Source of the DNA: Clostridia bacterium
GTDB taxonomy: Bacteria; Bacillota; Clostridia; Christensenellales; Pumilibacteraceae
Direction of reading: 5' to 3'
Length of the DNA: 20,076 nucleotides
Assembly: GCA_017452405.1 (NCBI GenBank)
Contig: JAFTMM010000134.1
Coordinates: 1 to 20,076, forward strand
Part shown: positions 6,804-14,011 of the stretch, one piece after another
Position numbering within the stretch: the stretch's first letter is position 1
Layout: the number at the start of each line of letters is the position of its first letter
Program-made: the position numbers and the translations under genes
The notes under the pieces: model-generated
Told to the model about the DNA's origin: nothing
Seen by the model: the letters and a program-made list of their open reading frames with translations, nothing else
Database searches by the model: none

Positions 6804-6833
6804 AGTATACCACAATAGGGCAAATAAAGTAAA
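6804..6833 (-). promoter_or_regulatory. Extended -10 promoter directly upstream of nth
   Basis: Minus strand TTTACT (6828-6833), an 18-base spacer ending in TGG, then TATACT (6804-6809). This gives an extended -10 (TGGTATACT). The discriminator is AAATAT (6798-6803), so the predicted +1 is the A of the nth ATG at 6797. It would drive the nth-obg-nadD-rsfS-PAP2 operon. The predicted transcript has no 5' leader. Confidence 0.6.
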
Positions 6834-6838
6834 GCGTT

Positions 6839-7078
6839 TCAAAAAATTCTCGTATACTTTCCGTCTCTTAAATGATATGCGCCCGTAAAACTCGCAAACG
6901 AGTGAGCCGAGGGATAGAAATAATCAAATCCTGCCTTGTCTGTCAATACGGATAACGTACAGCTTCCGTAAAGATAAAGGGGCGTATCTATTATCTTGGA
7001 TTTATAACCTGCTGATCTTAAAAAATTTGCGCATCTGAGCGTCTGGTTTCTTGACTTGAATATAATTATCAGCTCCAT
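6839..7078 (-). CDS. DUF3343 family protein, putative sulfur/selenium carrier
   Basis: Small protein of 79 residues resembling DUF3343, a family annotated as a putative Se/S carrier and often found beside selenium-metabolism or cysteine desulfurase genes. The pattern fits: an N-terminal strand MELIIIFKSRNQTLRCANFL, a helix with SAGYKSKIIDTP, then YLYGSCTLSVL, where a conserved glycine and cysteine (about C41) follow the turn. The C-terminal part (FYPSAHSFASFTGAYHL) is less typical. ATG 7076-7078 has AGGA five bases upstream. It is divergent from the cysteine desulfurase at 7171, which supports a role in moving the sulfur (or selenium) released by that enzyme. No other selenium gene is in the window. 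Confidence 0.72.
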   Translation of the reverse strand: MELIIIFKSRNQTLRCANFLRSAGYKSKIIDTPLYLYGSCTLSVLTDKAGFDYFYPSAHSFASFTGAYHLRDGKYTRIF

Positions 7079-7170
7079 TTTTCCTGCCTTCCGAATTTCT
7101 TTTGTTCTCTTTCCGAATATCGGTTAATAGATTATTTATAGTATTTTATGTAGTAAAAAGGAGGATTGCG
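7079..7170. promoter_or_regulatory. Divergent intergenic region between DUF3343 and cysteine desulfurase genes
   Basis: This 92-base AT-rich gap must hold promoters for both directions. On the plus strand TATAGT (7137-7142) is a good -10 match, but no convincing -35 lies 16-18 bases upstream. A clear AAGGAGG (7158-7164) precedes the desulfurase ATG. On the minus strand TTTACT (7152-7157), 17 bases and TAATCT (7129-7134) is only a weak candidate. No operator palindrome was found. Confidence 0.35.
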
Positions 7171-8292
7171 ATGATTTATTTGGATAATGCCGCAACGACT
7201 TATTTTAAGCCAACCGGCGTTATAAATTCGGTAGGAACTGCTCTAAAGTACCTTTCGGCTAACCCTACGCGTTCGTCACACTCGGTGGCCGTTAAGGCAG
7301 GTATGATGGTTGAAGATACGAGGTGCGCTGCAGCAAAATATTTCGGTGCAAGTCCGGATAAGGTTATATTCACGCTAAACTGTACGGACGCGCTAAATAC
7401 TGCCATATTCGGAACGGTCGTTAAGGGCGGACACGTAGTCACTACTGCGCTTGAACATAACTCAGTCCTCCGTCCGCTAATTAGGTTAAAGGAATTAGGT
7501 CTAATTGACTATACTATTCTTTCGCCACTTGGTGGAGGTTTCGTGACTGCCGAACAGATAGCAAGCGCCGTTAAAAGCAACACGTATATGATTATCGTCA
7601 ATCACATAAGTAACGTTACGGGTGCTGTTCAGCCCATTGACGAAATCGGGTATTACGCAGAAAAACGCGGACTTCTTTTTCTCGTAGACGGCGCGCAGAG
7701 CGCAGGTTACCGCAAGATCGATATGGCAAGTTCAAAGATTTCTATGCTTGCCGTAGCTCCTCACAAGGGTTTGCATGCGCCTCAAGGCGTGGGAATGTTG
7801 ATTATCAGAAAGGGCAAAATCAGACCGTTCAGATACGGTGGTACGGGTACGGATAGTGCTAAACCTCAACCTACCGAACTACCCGAAGCGCTCGAAAGCG
7901 GTACGCTCCCTACTCCTGCAATAGCAGGGCTGAACGCCGCTTTCAAATACGCTCACGATTATGGAGAGAGTAATGCAAAGAAGCTTTCGGGCGCATTTAT
8001 ATACACGCTTAGCGAACTTAGCAAAATACGTGGTGTTGAGCTTTATACAAAAAAAGAATACGGCGGTCCGAACATTGCCTTTAACCTGCGTAGCATGACT
8101 AGCGCGGAAGCAGGAAATATATTGTCAGACGAATACGATATATGCGTTAGGTGTGGTTTGCATTGCGCGCCGTTACTGCATAAGCATTACGGAACGATGA
8201 AAAGCGGTATGATTCGAGTATCTCTCGGCGTTGATAATACTATTGAGGAGATCAATTTCTTTCTTCAAGCGATAAAAGAACTGTCAAAGTAA
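7171..8292 (+). CDS. Cysteine desulfurase family protein (class V aminotransferase fold)
   Basis: PLP enzyme expected to release sulfur (or selenium) from cysteine (or selenocysteine) as an enzyme persulfide. The start is ATG 7171, preceded by a perfect AAGGAGG; the open frame extends further upstream without translation signals. It has 373 residues. MIYLDNAATTYFKP is the family N-terminus. Visible residues are H94-N (LEHNSVLRP), D173 (LVDGAQSAG), PLP lysine K199 (APHKGLHAPQGVG) and nucleophile C332 (RCGLHCAPLLHK). The short form lacking the long SufS/IscS inserts fits the subfamily commonly found beside DUF3343. It has no Fe-S scaffold neighbour, so a dedicated role with DUF3343 is likelier than general cluster assembly. 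It ends 9 bases into the convergent protease gene. Confidence 0.9.
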   Translation: MIYLDNAATTYFKPTGVINSVGTALKYLSANPTRSSHSVAVKAGMMVEDTRCAAAKYFGASPDKVIFTLNCTDALNTAIFGTVVKGGHVVTTALEHNSVLRPLIRLKELGLIDYTILSPLGGGFVTAEQIASAVKSNTYMIIVNHISNVTGAVQPIDEIGYYAEKRGLLFLVDGAQSAGYRKIDMASSKISMLAVAPHKGLHAPQGVGMLIIRKGKIRPFRYGGTGTDSAKPQPTELPEALESGTLPTPAIAGLNAAFKYAHDYGESNAKKLSGAFIYTLSELSKIRGVELYTKKEYGGPNIAFNLRSMTSAEAGNILSDEYDICVRCGLHCAPLLHKHYGTMKSGMIRVSLGVDNTIEEINFFLQAIKELSK

Positions 8293-9327
8293 GTCCAAAA
8301 AGGATAAATCAAGCATACCGCTTCCGCTAGCCGTTTTATCGTCAAGACGGCGCGCGTTCTTCATTATCACTTCCTTGACTTTATCGGGCGTATAGTACGG
8401 ATGTTTTTCGAGCACGAGCGCGCACGCGCCTGCTACGAGTGGCGTGGAAATACTCGTACCGGTAATCGCCGAGTAATCGGAGTCTTTTGACGGACACACG
8501 ACGTTTTCAGACGGCGCTACTACGTCGGGCTTAATAATTCCGTTGTATTTTCCTCTTGAAGAAAATTCAGCCACCTTGATTTTCTCATTTATTGACGCTC
8601 CGCCCACCGTTAACGCAAACGGACTTATCCCGGGAGATTTAACCGTACCGTATGCAGGACCGTCGTTTCCGCTACTTGCAACGACTATAATGCCTTTTGA
8701 GTGCAAAGCCTCTACGCCCGCGACAAGCGGATCGTTTTTACCCTGCGGTTCCGTACCAAACGAAGTGCATACTACTTTGATTCCGTACTTTTCGCAGTTG
8801 CTCCATATCCATTGCATTGATTGAAGTATATCTGCCGTACTACCCTCGCCGTTTGCGCTAATTGCCTTAATAGAAATCACGTTTGCGCCTGAAGCAATGC
8901 CTGCATAATTTCCCGACGACATAAGTCCGCTTCCTGCAAGCGCTCCGGTTACCGCCGTACCGTGACCGTTGTCATCGTACATCTCGGTCTTGCCGTTTAT
9001 AACGTCCACGAATTCGCTAACTCTGTTTGGGAGCAGAAAGTCAAGGTGTGGAGATAATCCCGTGTCGATTACGGCGACGGTCACTCCTCGTCCACCGAAC
9101 GGCGCTCCTGCTTTTTTAGTGCGACAGGCTTGACGTACCGAATCCATAACTACGGAAACTTTCGCTACCTTGGAAGCAGAAACTACGTAGTTTTCGGCAT
9201 AGGAAAAGTTTTCTCCCTCGGCAACGACAGCGGAGATAAAAGGCAGAATATGCGTCAGTCGCGAAAAACGTGCAATTAGCCGTGCGCCTTCGGAAAAATC
9301 CCGAAGCCTGACGATATACGACTGCAA
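8284..9327 (-). CDS. Subtilisin-like serine protease (S8), probably intracellular
   Basis: Serine protease of 347 residues with the full S8 triad: D88 (VAVIDTG), H122 (DDNGHGTAVTG) and S292 (ITGTSISTPLVAG), with oxyanion-hole N221 (ASSGND). Residues 1 to about 65 (MQSYIVRLRDFSEGARLIAR) look like an inhibitor-type propeptide region. There is no signal peptide or membrane anchor, so it should act in the cytoplasm, like AprX- or Isp-type proteases. The start is TTG (9325-9327), one base after the stop of the small upstream gene and preceded by AGGTAG. The next in-frame ATG is at residue 61 and would lose part of the N-terminal domain. The gene ends convergently, overlapping the desulfurase by 9 bases. 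The substrate is unknown. Confidence 0.9.
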   Translation of the reverse strand: MQSYIVRLRDFSEGARLIARFSRLTHILPFISAVVAEGENFSYAENYVVSASKVAKVSVVMDSVRQACRTKKAGAPFGGRGVTVAVIDTGLSPHLDFLLPNRVSEFVDVINGKTEMYDDNGHGTAVTGALAGSGLMSSGNYAGIASGANVISIKAISANGEGSTADILQSMQWIWSNCEKYGIKVVCTSFGTEPQGKNDPLVAGVEALHSKGIIVVASSGNDGPAYGTVKSPGISPFALTVGGASINEKIKVAEFSSRGKYNGIIKPDVVAPSENVVCPSKDSDYSAITGTSISTPLVAGACALVLEKHPYYTPDKVKEVIMKNARRLDDKTASGSGMLDLSFLDLL

Positions 9328-9328
9328 A

Positions 9329-9592
9329 TCAGCTACCTATCAGCCTCAATAAATGATCGAGCTTTTGAACCTGAGCGTTCGACAGATAAGGTCTCATTCT
9401 GTCCATATCTTTTTTAAGCGACTCAAAATCAAAAGTACCTTCCGACTTTTTGGAAGCAACTTCCTCCATCAGTTTGGAAAACAAGGTATCCTCACTCATA
9501 TTGGAGTACTTATCCATAATTTCGCCGACTTTCTGCTTAGCTTCGTCATTATTATTCACGGTAGATTTATAATTTTTCAGACTTTTACGCAT
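9329..9592 (-). CDS. Small uncharacterised helical protein upstream of the S8 protease
   Basis: I do not recognise this family. From ATG 9590-9592 it has 87 residues. The N-terminus is basic (MRKSLKNYKS), followed by an acidic/basic, cysteine-free, helix-forming sequence with many methionines (KVGEIMDKYSNMSEDTLFSKLMEEV, then SLKKDMDRMRPYLSNAQVQK and LDHLLRLIGS). It is soluble, with no membrane segment. An alternative ATG at 9604 adds four residues; neither has a Shine-Dalgarno. TATGAT (9600-9605) with GTCACA 18 bases upstream (9624-9629) would start transcription at or next to ATG 9592. It ends one base before the protease TTG, so the two are co-translated. It could be a protease partner or substrate, but that is inference only. 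Confidence 0.65.
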   Translation of the reverse strand: MRKSLKNYKSTVNNNDEAKQKVGEIMDKYSNMSEDTLFSKLMEEVASKKSEGTFDFESLKKDMDRMRPYLSNAQVQKLDHLLRLIGS

Positions 9593-9644
9593 ACACTTTA
9601 TCATATGTCAGCATATACATTATTGTGACTTAAAAGGAGATCTT

Positions 9645-9896
9645 ATGGACATCAATTCAATTCTTCCCTTGCTTCTCGGCAATAACAACGGCATGGATAA
9701 AGCAAAGCTGTTTTCCATGCTAACGGGCGGTAAGTCCGAAGCCCCTTCCCCCATGCCTGACGTCAATAATTTAAGTAGCATTATGCAAATGCTGACAAAG
9801 AAAAAAGCCCACAGCAAAGCTATGGGCCTTAGTACCATTACTTCTTTTGCGCCTGCCGATATTTTAGGCGCATTAGTTAAATTATTAGCAGTTTAA
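9645..9896 (+). CDS. Small uncharacterised protein, plus strand
   Basis: Protein of 83 residues that I cannot assign. It has an excellent ribosome binding site (AAGGAG, 8 bases before ATG 9645). The sequence begins MDINSILPLLLGNNNGMDKA, then LFSMLTGGKSEAPSPMPDVNN, LSSIMQMLTKKKAHSKAMGL and a hydrophobic end ADILGALVKLLAV. Short amphipathic leucine/methionine helices separated by polar N/G/P-rich turns suggest a small structural or interaction protein, not an enzyme. It is transcribed divergently from the 9329-9592 gene across a 52-base gap. It overlaps the convergent malic enzyme gene by 4 bases. The region encoding TKKKAHSKAMGL also contains the malic enzyme operon's terminator on the opposite strand. 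Confidence 0.7.
   Translation: MDINSILPLLLGNNNGMDKAKLFSMLTGGKSEAPSPMPDVNNLSSIMQMLTKKKAHSKAMGLSTITSFAPADILGALVKLLAV
9797..9830 (-). terminator. Intrinsic terminator of the aminotransferase-tyrS-ilvE-metY-malic enzyme operon
   Basis: On the minus strand, GCCCATAG, loop CTTTG, then CTGTGGGC, an 8-base-pair stem with one U-G, followed by TTTTTTC. It lies about 65 bases past the malic enzyme stop codon, entirely inside the small plus-strand gene 9645-9896. On the plus strand no T-run follows it, so it is one-directional. Confidence 0.82.
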
Positions 9897-11065
9897 ATGC
9901 GGTTTAAACCGTCCTTTATTGCTTGCGCTTTAACCGCTTCGGCTACCGTACTTGCAACTCTGGGATCAAGCGGAGAAGGAATAACGTAATCTGCATTAAG
10001 CTCTTCGTCCGTAACGAGCGATGCGATAGCGTGCGCTGCGGCAAGCTTCATATTCTCGGTTATTGCGCTTGCTCTGCATTCAAGCGCGCCTTTGAATATT
10101 CCGGGGAAAGCAAGCACGTTGTTAACTTGATTTGCAAAGTCGCTACGACCGGTACATACGACTTTTGCGCCCGCCTCTTTTGCCTCGTCAGGCATAATTT
10201 CAGGCGTGGGGTTTGCCATTGCCATTACGATAGCTCCCGCGTTCATGGTCTTTATCATGTCGCCGTTTATACAACCGGGAGCGGAAACGCCCACGAACAC
10301 GTCTGTGCCTACCATAGCTTCCTTCAGTCCGCCCTTGCGGATTTCCTTATTCGTAATTTCGGCAAGCTCCTCTTTTGCAAAATCGAGCTTTTCTCTGCCT
10401 TTGTAGATTATTCCCGTTCTGTCAACGGCGTACACGTCTTTAACACCGTAGCCGATTAAAAGTTTTATTATTGCATTACCTGCTGCGCCCGGTCCGGACA
10501 AGCAAACTTTCATATCCGAAATTTTCTTGCCCACGAGTTTTGCCGCGTTGATAAGAGCCGCAAGAACACAAATAGCAGTGCCGTGCTGATCGTCGTGGAA
10601 TACGGGTATATCTAATTCTTCTTTCAACCTCTTTTCGATTTCAAAGCAACGAGGCGCGGAAATATCTTCAAGGTTGATACCGCCGAAAGAGGGCGCGATT
10701 GCTTTGACGGTCGCTATAATTTCTTCGGTATCCTGAGTAGAAAGCACGATCGGGAAAGCGTTTACTCCGCCGAAACGTTTAAAAAGAACGCTCTTTCCTT
10801 CCATTACGGGCAAGCCCGCAATTCCACCGATATTGCCAAGACCGAGTACTGCGCTACCGTCGCTAACGACTGCAACCATATTACCTACTGAAGTGCAGGA
10901 ATATGCGTAGTCGGAATTTTCGTGTATTTTAAGGCAAGGCGCGGCAACCCCGGGAGTATACGCTACCGAAAGGTCGTGCGCGTTTTCAAGAGGCGCTTTG
11001 GAAATAACCTCTATTTTCCCACCCCATTCTTCATGTTTAACTATTGCTTCTTCTTTAATATCCAT
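9893..11065 (-). CDS. Malic enzyme (NAD(P)-dependent, short bacterial form)
   Basis: Oxidative decarboxylation of malate to pyruvate in the cytoplasm. It has 390 residues, the short form without a phosphotransacetylase domain. Catalytic residues are Y36 (AYTPGVA) and K91 (MEGKSVLFK). Metal ligands are E133-D134 (INLEDISAP) and D158-D159 (FHDDQHGTA). The dinucleotide fold shows GPGAAG (191-196), with VDRTGII after the second strand. Whether it uses NAD or NADP cannot be decided from these motifs. It starts 2 bases after the metY stop, and its AGGA lies across that stop codon. It is the last gene of the operon that begins at 16431. Confidence 0.95.
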   Translation of the reverse strand: MDIKEEAIVKHEEWGGKIEVISKAPLENAHDLSVAYTPGVAAPCLKIHENSDYAYSCTSVGNMVAVVSDGSAVLGLGNIGGIAGLPVMEGKSVLFKRFGGVNAFPIVLSTQDTEEIIATVKAIAPSFGGINLEDISAPRCFEIEKRLKEELDIPVFHDDQHGTAICVLAALINAAKLVGKKISDMKVCLSGPGAAGNAIIKLLIGYGVKDVYAVDRTGIIYKGREKLDFAKEELAEITNKEIRKGGLKEAMVGTDVFVGVSAPGCINGDMIKTMNAGAIVMAMANPTPEIMPDEAKEAGAKVVCTGRSDFANQVNNVLAFPGIFKGALECRASAITENMKLAAAHAIASLVTDEELNADYVIPSPLDPRVASTVAEAVKAQAIKDGLNRI

Positions 11066-11067
11066 AT

Positions 11068-12345
11068 TTATCCTTTAAGCGTTTCAAGCGCCTGCGTAAC
11101 GTCTTCGAGAATGTCTTCAACGTCCTCAATGCCTACCGAGAAACGAATTAGCGAAGGATCGATTCCTGCTTCTTCGAGCTGTTTATCTGAAAGCTGACGG
11201 TGAGTATGGCTTGCAGGATGAAGCATACACGACTGTGAGTCTGCAACGTGCGTGTAGATTCTGACAAGCTTTAAGCTGTCCATAAACTTAACAGCCGCTG
11301 ATCTTCCGCCTTTAAGACCAAAGCAAAGCACACCGCAAGTTCCATTCGGACAATACTTTTTGCCGAGCTCGTAATATTTATCCGTTTTAAGTCCGGGATA
11401 AGTCACCCATTCAACTTCCTCGCGTGAAGAAAGGAACTCCGCAAGTCTTTGAGCGTTACCGCAATGTCTGGGCATACGGAGATGTACCGTTTCAATACCG
11501 AGAGAAAGATAGAAAGCGTTCTGAGGCGATTGAATAGCGCCGAGATCACGCATCAGTTGCGCCGTTGCCTTGGTTATATAACCGAGCTTACCGAACTTTT
11601 CAGTATATATAATTCCGTGATAGGAATCGTCAGGGGTATTAAGACCGGGGAATTTGTCACCGTAAGCAGCAAAATCGAAGTTACCGCTATCTACGATGCA
11701 ACCGCCTACCTGCACACCGTGTCCGTCAAGATATTTAGTGGTAGAATGCGTTACGATATCGCACCCCCACTCTATCGGACGGCAGTTAATAGGCGTCGGA
11801 AAGGTATTATCAATAATGAGAGGTACGCCGTGTGCATGAGCGATCTTTGCTATCCTTTCAATATCGAGTACCTTAACGCCGGGATTGGAAACGGTTTCAC
11901 CGAACACGCATTTAGTATTCGGGCGGAAAGCTTTGTCAAACTCCTCGTCACTTGCGTCCTGATCGATAAAGGTACATTCGATACCCATTTTCTTCATAGT
12001 TACGGAGAAAAGATTAAACGTACCTCCGTAAATAGAAGCAGTAGAAATGAAGTGGTCGCCTGCTTGACAAAGGTTGAAGATAGCAAAGAAGTTAGCAGCC
12101 TGTCCCGAAGACGTAAGCATACCTGCAACTCCACCTTCAAGAGCGGCAATACGCGCCGCAACCATATCGTTGGTGGGGTTTTGTAATCTCGTATAGAAAT
12201 AGCCCGACTTTTCAAGATCGAAAAGTTGTCCCATTTCTTCACTCGACGTATATCTGAACGTCGTGCTCTGTACTATAGGTATTTGGCGAGGCTCGCCGTT
12301 ACCCGGTTCGTAGCCGGCGCGTAAGCATTTAGTATCGTTTCTCAT
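11068..12345 (-). CDS. metY: O-acetylhomoserine sulfhydrylase / Cys-Met metabolism PLP enzyme (MetY-like)
   Basis: PLP enzyme of the Cys/Met metabolism family, here 425 residues, which is typical of O-acetylhomoserine (thiol)-lyase: O-acetylhomoserine plus sulfide gives homocysteine. Key residues are Y51 and R53 (FYTRLQNPTND), the phosphate-binding SSGQAA, D179 (LIIDNTF) and PLP lysine K204 (HSTTKYLDGHG). The C-terminal SQSCMLHPASHTHRQLS matches this family. The length and the long FAAYGDKFPGLNTPDDSYHG insert favour MetY over cystathionine or methionine gamma-lyases, which are nearer 400 residues. ATG 12343-12345 has GGAG five bases upstream. It follows ilvE by 9 bases. Confidence 0.9.
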   Translation of the reverse strand: MRNDTKCLRAGYEPGNGEPRQIPIVQSTTFRYTSSEEMGQLFDLEKSGYFYTRLQNPTNDMVAARIAALEGGVAGMLTSSGQAANFFAIFNLCQAGDHFISTASIYGGTFNLFSVTMKKMGIECTFIDQDASDEEFDKAFRPNTKCVFGETVSNPGVKVLDIERIAKIAHAHGVPLIIDNTFPTPINCRPIEWGCDIVTHSTTKYLDGHGVQVGGCIVDSGNFDFAAYGDKFPGLNTPDDSYHGIIYTEKFGKLGYITKATAQLMRDLGAIQSPQNAFYLSLGIETVHLRMPRHCGNAQRLAEFLSSREEVEWVTYPGLKTDKYYELGKKYCPNGTCGVLCFGLKGGRSAAVKFMDSLKLVRIYTHVADSQSCMLHPASHTHRQLSDKQLEEAGIDPSLIRFSVGIEDVEDILEDVTQALETLKG

Positions 12346-12354
12346 GTCGTCTCC

Positions 12355-13410
12355 TTAAACAAGCTGTTCAACCCAACCGAACTCGTCGGGCTTCTTACCC
12401 GTCTGGATACCGGTCAGTTCGTCGTAAACGTATTTGGTTACCTTGCCGAGTTTACCGTCACCAACGGTGTATTTCGTATCCTTATAACCGAAAGAGCCTA
12501 CGGGCGAAACTACGGCAGCAGTACCCGTACCGAAAATTTCGGTAAGCGAACCGTCGAGAGAACCCTGAATTACTTCGTCAACGGAAACCTTTCTTTCGAT
12601 AACGGTATATCCGCGCGATTTAAGAAGCTCAATAGTGCTTCTTCTCGTAATACCCGGAAGTATAGAGCCACCGAGTTCGGGTGTAACGACCTCGCCGTTA
12701 ATAACGAAGAAGATGTTCATAGAACCTACTTCTTCCATATATTTGTTTTCGGAAGCGTCCAACCAAAGCGTCTGGTCGTAGCCCTTTCTGTTAGCTTCTT
12801 CGGAAGCAAGGATAGACGCGGCGTAGTTTACAGCCACTTTATGATGTCCCGTGCCACCCTTGCAAGCGCGCTTATAATGCTCTTCTACGTAAAGGCTGAC
12901 GGGATCGAAGCCGTGAGCGTAGTATGCGCCTACGGGTGAAAGTATAATCGCAAATATATAATTCTGAGCGGCATGAACGCCAAGCGCTCTGTCCGTAGCA
13001 ATAATGAACGGACGGATATAGAGCGAAGTTCCTTCTGCCGTGGGAATCCAATCCTTTTCGAGAGTGACGAGTTTTACAAGAGCGTCGTGCACGAACTCGG
13101 TGTCAAAATGCGGTATACAAACTCGCCAGCAAGATTCGAGCATTCTTTTCATATTTTCCATAGAGCGGAAAATTCTTACTTCGACCTTTTCGTTTATTTA
13201 AGCCTTAAGCCCCTCGAAAACTGCCTGACCGTAATGGAATACTGAAGTAGACGGGTCAAGCGTGAAAGGTTGATACGGCTTGATTGCCGAATTTTCATAG
13301 TCCCACGCTCCGTCATGATATTCCATCATGAACATATAATCGGTAAAATTACGACCGAATTTAAGGTCGGTATTTTTGTCCTTTAACTCTTTACATTCGA
13401 TAAATTTCAT
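12355..13410 (-). pseudogene. ilvE: Branched-chain amino acid aminotransferase IlvE, interrupted by an in-frame TAA
   Basis: IlvE catalyses the final transamination of Leu, Ile and Val synthesis. The reading frame from ATG 13408-13410 (GAGG 8 bases upstream) to the stop at 12355 is 351 codons in one register, exactly a normal IlvE. Codon 71 (13198-13200) is TAA, falling where the family has the tyrosine of AVFEGLKAY. Upstream, HYGQAVFEGLKA is intact. Downstream, VRIFRSMENMKRML continues in the same frame, and PLP lysine (HHKVAVNYAAS, codon 191) and the later family blocks (MEEVGSMNIFFV, GTGTAAVVSPVG) are preserved. Only one nonsense codon is present, so this is a recent mutation, a sequencing error or an uncommon read-through. 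Re-initiation at ATG 13159-13161 would lack a Shine-Dalgarno and the N-terminal domain. It overlaps yigZ by 20 bases. Confidence 0.88.
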
Positions 13411-14011
13411 ATCTATTTCCTCGATTGATAAATTCAGTTTTGCCACCGGTAAGGTTGATAAGCTCTTTGAGTACGTTGCCCGGCGTGGGATACGCCAGCG
13501 TAAACCGTACTTTATCCGAGTATTCGATATCGGTAATACGTCCGCCGTTTCGGGTAACGGCGTTGGAGATTTTCCCGAAAGTGTTATAATCCGTTTCCGC
13601 AGAATATACTTCGCTGAGAGTGTAAGTGATTTTTTCCGAAGCATTGACCGCCGCTATTGCGGAGTCCGTATACGTCTTAACCAAACCGCCTACGCCCAGC
13701 TTAGTACCGCCGAAGTAACGAACTACGGCAATCAGCACTTGCCTATATCCTCCGCCGTTTATGACGGAAAGTATGGGCGCGCCTGCGGTTGAGGACGGTT
13801 CGCCGTCATCCGACGATTTGGTAACGTTGCCGGCTACGTCCGCTACGTAAGCATAGCAAACGTGCGTTGCGTCGTAATATTTTTTGCGAAGCGCCGTCAA
13901 TATTTCCGAAGCTTCTTCTTCGCTTTCGATATGATAAACGTATGATATGAAGCGAGAACGCAGTACGACTATTTCCGCCGTTGAGTTGGTCAAAGTTACG
14001 TAAGAATTCAT
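13391..14011 (-). CDS. yigZ: YigZ/IMPACT family protein
   Basis: Protein of 206 residues with the two-domain layout of bacterial YigZ. The IMPACT domain spans about 15-125, with SRFISYVYHIESEEEA, DATHVCYAY, DDGEPSSTAGAPIL and VRYFGGTKLGVGGL. A C-terminal DUF1949-like domain lies at about 140-200. The biochemical role of the family is not settled; a link to translation control has been suggested for the eukaryotic IMPACT homologue. The ATG overlaps the tyrS stop by 4 bases. Its 3' end overlaps the ilvE start by 20 bases. It is not an amino-acid enzyme and appears to sit in the operon simply as a co-transcribed gene. Confidence 0.93.
   Translation of the reverse strand: MNSYVTLTNSTAEIVVLRSRFISYVYHIESEEEASEILTALRKKYYDATHVCYAYVADVAGNVTKSSDDGEPSSTAGAPILSVINGGGYRQVLIAVVRYFGGTKLGVGGLVKTYTDSAIAAVNASEKITYTLSEVYSAETDYNTFGKISNAVTRNGGRITDIEYSDKVRFTLAYPTPGNVLKELINLTGGKTEFINRGNRYEIYRM

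Noticed and set aside
6798..6842. Longer nth start at TTG 6842 (MKRFTLFALLWYTKYMSRA...)
   Set aside because: It overlaps the DUF3343 stop, has no ribosome binding site, and the extra residues do not resemble endonuclease III; they encode the promoter region. ATG 6797 fits the family.
7079..7170. Palindromic operator between the DUF3343 and desulfurase genes
   Set aside because: Only AT-rich, loosely repetitive sequence was found; no inverted repeat of meaningful length.
8284..8292. Bidirectional terminator at the desulfurase/protease convergent end
   Set aside because: The gene ends overlap by 9 bases and I found no GC stem with a T-run on either strand within about 60 bases.
11449..12186. 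245-codon plus-strand open frame antisense to metY
   Set aside because: It has no ribosome binding site, its product looks like reverse-frame translation, and metY on the minus strand has full family conservation. Other long antisense frames over obg, tyrS and malic enzyme were rejected for the same reason.
13411..13644. Longer 148-residue frame upstream of ilvE
   Set aside because: The upstream 78 codons lie in another frame of yigZ and are not IlvE-like. ATG 13410 has a GAGG at the right spacing and matches the family N-terminus.
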